From: Flavobacteriaceae bacterium UBA6231
GTDB lineage: Bacteria; Bacteroidota; Bacteroidia; Flavobacteriales; Flavobacteriaceae
DNA length: 8,076 bases
Direction: 5' to 3'
NCBI GenBank assembly: GCA_002441545.1
Contig: DJWL01000132.1
Coordinates: 1-8,076 of the forward strand
Numbering within the stretch: the first letter of the stretch is position 1; every line of letters starts with the position of its first letter. A program made the position numbers and the translations under genes. Positions 6,679 through 8,076 of the stretch are shown here, piece by piece. Under the pieces are notes generated by a model. It was not told the DNA's origin, searched no databases, and saw only the letters and a program-made list of their open reading frames with translations.

Positions 6679-7422
6679 TTAACTTTTAATAGAATAATAA
6701 TAGTTTAATATTCTACTTACATCGGATATCTGATCATACTTTAAACGTTGCTTTTTGATAAAGTCCTTAATCTCATCTACATAAGGTACATCTATCAATT
6801 TCAAAATCTCCGACTTTTTCAGTTTGATAGGAACCATTTCCGATTCTTCTTTATGCTTTAAAATAAAATAATCTTTTTCAGAAAAATATTCTTTCGGAGT
6901 AATATAAGTTTTTGTTAAAGGGTCAATACTGCCGCCTTTAATTTTTAACTTATAATTTGATAACAGAGAATAAGTGTCATTCTCTGTTAATACTTCATAA
7001 AAAGAATTTCTGTGTATCGTTTTATTATAATAAGGCTTAAATACACTCTTGTATAAAACATTATCAACCTCAACCTTTTTAATATTTCTATCATCTGGAC
7101 TGATAATGTAAATTGAATCTTTATTTAGTTTAATATCAAATCTTTCGTTCTCTAAATCATAGTTTATTGAATCAAGATTAAATACTTTATCATCATACCA
7201 TATCTTTGATTTATTATTCCAATTTTTAAAAAGATAAGGACTTCCCTCTACATTTGAATTATTTTCAGATCTATTATGCCCATAATCATTAACTTTCAAT
7301 CCAGAGAATAAACTTATCGCTTTACTAGGGTTTCCTGCTAAACCAGTTGTATTTAAGTTAGTTTGAGAAAAACTAACCAAAGTAAGAATGAAAAATGAAA
7401 AAAAAATATATAACTTAGACAT
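6679..7422 (-). CDS. Secreted protein of unknown function
   Basis: I do not recognise a named domain. The 247-residue product has a clear signal peptide: Lys3, a hydrophobic stretch at about 4-17, and a likely cleavage after Ser19 (SFS|QT). There is no lipobox Cys, so a periplasmic or exported protein rather than a lipoprotein is expected. The mature part is rich in Asn, Lys, Tyr, Ser and Asp, with alternating short hydrophobic strands that suggest mostly beta structure. Near the start of the mature chain is GSPYLFKNWNNKSKIWYDD (60-78), followed by a strand pattern with LDSINYDLENERFDIKL. The C-terminal 50 residues (LKKSEILKLI to ILNYYYS) look helical. From memory, both blocks recur in uncharacterised secreted proteins of flavobacteria, but no function follows. 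It sits between rplQ and carA, bounded by a perfect inverted repeat upstream and a terminator downstream, and has no functional link to either neighbour. Confidence 0.85.
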   Translation of the reverse strand: MSKLYIFFSFFILTLVSFSQTNLNTTGLAGNPSKAISLFSGLKVNDYGHNRSENNSNVEGSPYLFKNWNNKSKIWYDDKVFNLDSINYDLENERFDIKLNKDSIYIISPDDRNIKKVEVDNVLYKSVFKPYYNKTIHRNSFYEVLTENDTYSLLSNYKLKIKGGSIDPLTKTYITPKEYFSEKDYFILKHKEESEMVPIKLKKSEILKLIDVPYVDEIKDFIKKQRLKYDQISDVSRILNYYYSIKS

Positions 7423-7438
7423 ATCTAATAATTTTTAA

Positions 7439-7481
7439 GTTTAGAGAAAAGATAAATGGAATACTTATCTTTTCTCTAAAC
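7439..7481 (-). terminator. Perfect 17-bp inverted repeat behind rplQ, probable terminator
   Basis: GTTTAGAGAAAAGATAA (7439-7455) pairs perfectly with TTATCTTTTCTCTAAAC (7465-7481) around a 9-base loop. It begins about 13 bases after the rplQ stop and ends about 16 bases before the start of the secreted-protein gene. The minus-strand sequence after it (TTAAAAATTATTAG) is not a clean T-run, so termination may be partial. Some of the ribosomal-protein transcript could read through into the next gene, or the stem may serve mainly to protect the 3' end of the rplQ message. Confidence 0.7.
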
Positions 7482-7494
7482 CTTTTCAATAAAT

Positions 7495-7989
7495 TTATTC
7501 TTCCTCATTTGCTGATTTAGTTTCAGCAAGTGGAGTTTCAACAACTGGAGCAGCTGGGGTTTCTGTTTTAGCTCCACCTCTTCTACTTCTACGAGTTGTT
7601 TTCTTTTTAGCTTTGTCAGCGTTGTAGATTTCATTGTAATCAACAAGTTCAATCATAGCCATATCAGCGTTATCACCTAAACGATTTCCAAGTTTTATAA
7701 TTCTTGTATAACCACCTGGTCTATCACCAACTTTAGCAGCTACATCTCTAAACAATTCAGCTACAGCTTCTTTTTGTCTTAAACTACTAAAAACAAGACG
7801 TCTGTTATGTGTAGTATCCTCTTTAGATTTAGTAATCATTGGCTCAACAAATTGCTTTAAAGCTTTAGCTTTAGCAACAGTTGTATTAATACGCTTGTGT
7901 TCAATTAGTGAACAAGCCATATTAGCCAACATTGATTTTCTATGAGCTGTTTTTCTACTTAAATGGTTAACTTTTTTTCCGTGTCTCAT
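7495..7989 (-). CDS. rplQ: 50S ribosomal protein L17
   Basis: It is a large-subunit ribosomal protein located near the peptide exit tunnel. The first 121 residues are the conserved L17 core: MRHGKKVNHLSRKTAHRKSM at the start, the helical LIEHKRINTTVAKAKAL, and DRPGGYTRIIKLGNRLGDNADMAMIELVD at the end. Residues from about 124 to 164 form an extension absent from the roughly 116-127-residue proteins of many bacteria. It is first basic (KAKKKTTRRSRRGGAK), then rich in Ala, Pro, Thr and Glu, ending in NEEE, and is likely disordered. Such tails are common on L17 in Bacteroidota. It is the last gene of the alpha operon (after rpoA), as is usual, and a long hairpin follows it. The start at ATG 7987-7989 is fixed by the conserved MRHGKK. 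Confidence 0.98.
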   Translation of the reverse strand: MRHGKKVNHLSRKTAHRKSMLANMACSLIEHKRINTTVAKAKALKQFVEPMITKSKEDTTHNRRLVFSSLRQKEAVAELFRDVAAKVGDRPGGYTRIIKLGNRLGDNADMAMIELVDYNEIYNADKAKKKTTRRSRRGGAKTETPAAPVVETPLAETKSANEEE

Positions 7990-8004
7990 GACATTTGTTT
8001 TTAA

Positions 8005-8049
8005 ACTTCATCTTGCTTCAACCCACTATTGAGGAGCAAATTATGAAGT
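8005..8049 (-). promoter_or_regulatory. Imperfect hairpin in the rpoA-rplQ spacer
   Basis: The outer stem ACTTCAT (8005-8011) pairs with ATGAAGT (8043-8049), the middle stem TTGCT (8013-8017) with AGCAA (8035-8039), and the inner stem TCAA (8018-8021) with TTGA (8029-8032), closing the 7-base loop CCCACTA. There are 16 pairs in total with a 1x3 internal loop and a 2-base GG bulge. There is no following T-run, and rplQ is normally cotranscribed with rpoA, so it is more likely a processing or translational-control structure than a terminator. It may also be chance. Confidence 0.4.
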
Positions 8050-8051
8050 AA

Positions 8052-8075
8052 TTAATCTTTATCTAATTTATATTT
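8052..8075 (-). CDS. rpoA: C-terminal end of RNA polymerase alpha subunit (partial)
   Basis: Only the last seven codons and the stop lie inside the window, reading KYKLDKD then TAA (8052-8054). The assignment rests on position directly upstream of rplQ, where rpoA lies in nearly all bacteria, and on the short peptide, which resembles the YKLDK-type ends I recall for alpha subunits in Bacteroidota. The gap to rplQ is 62 bases. The rest of the gene extends beyond the right edge of the window. Confidence 0.65.
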   Translation of the reverse strand, partial: KYKLDKD

Positions 8076-8076
8076 A

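Overview
The window looks like chromosomal core DNA from a member of the Bacteroidota, most likely a flavobacterium (family Flavobacteriaceae). The basis is: low G+C with AT-rich, T/A-run-rich spacers; a match to the Bacteroidota -7 promoter element (TAnnTTTG) before the enolase gene; absence of Shine-Dalgarno sequences before the starts; an L17 protein with the long charged C-terminal tail common in this phylum; and the neighbourhood rpoA-rplQ-carA-eno-citrate synthase-DDAH-like hydrolase, which from memory is a recurrent flavobacterial order.

All genes are on the minus strand, so transcription runs from high to low coordinates. In that order: the last codons of rpoA (8052-8075); rplQ (7495-7989); a secreted protein of unknown function (6679-7422); carA (5416-6522); eno (3975-5267); a eukaryotic-type citrate synthase (2455-3783); a bacterial-type citrate synthase, gltA (995-2281); and a dimethylargininase/arginine-deiminase-family hydrolase (16-930 with the start corrected here). 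No tRNA, rRNA, CRISPR array or mobile element was seen, and no gap exceeds 300 bases. The largest gap, 3784-3974, holds a terminator and candidate operators.

Six of the seven gene-to-gene junctions carry a clear hairpin directly behind the upstream gene, five of them with a T-run. The exception is rpoA-rplQ, where the spacer holds a looser hairpin that may be regulatory. The genes therefore look like a row of mostly single-gene units rather than one operon. Functionally the row combines ribosome/RNA polymerase (rpoA, rplQ), arginine/pyrimidine precursor synthesis (carA), glycolysis (eno), entry into the TCA cycle (two citrate synthases) and guanidino-compound hydrolysis.

The points most worth a second look are: (1) two non-homologous-looking lineages of citrate synthase encoded side by side, both with intact catalytic residues; (2) two palindromes, one TGAC-N4-GTCA, upstream of the eukaryotic-type enzyme, placed where a Crp/Fnr-type activator could act; (3) the insertion-like secreted gene between rplQ and carA, bounded by a perfect 17-bp inverted repeat and a strong terminator; and (4) a terminator overlapping the 5' end of the longest possible reading frame of the hydrolase, which fixes its start. 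I did not find a clearly novel multi-gene system; this is mostly ordinary core genome with a few unusual details.
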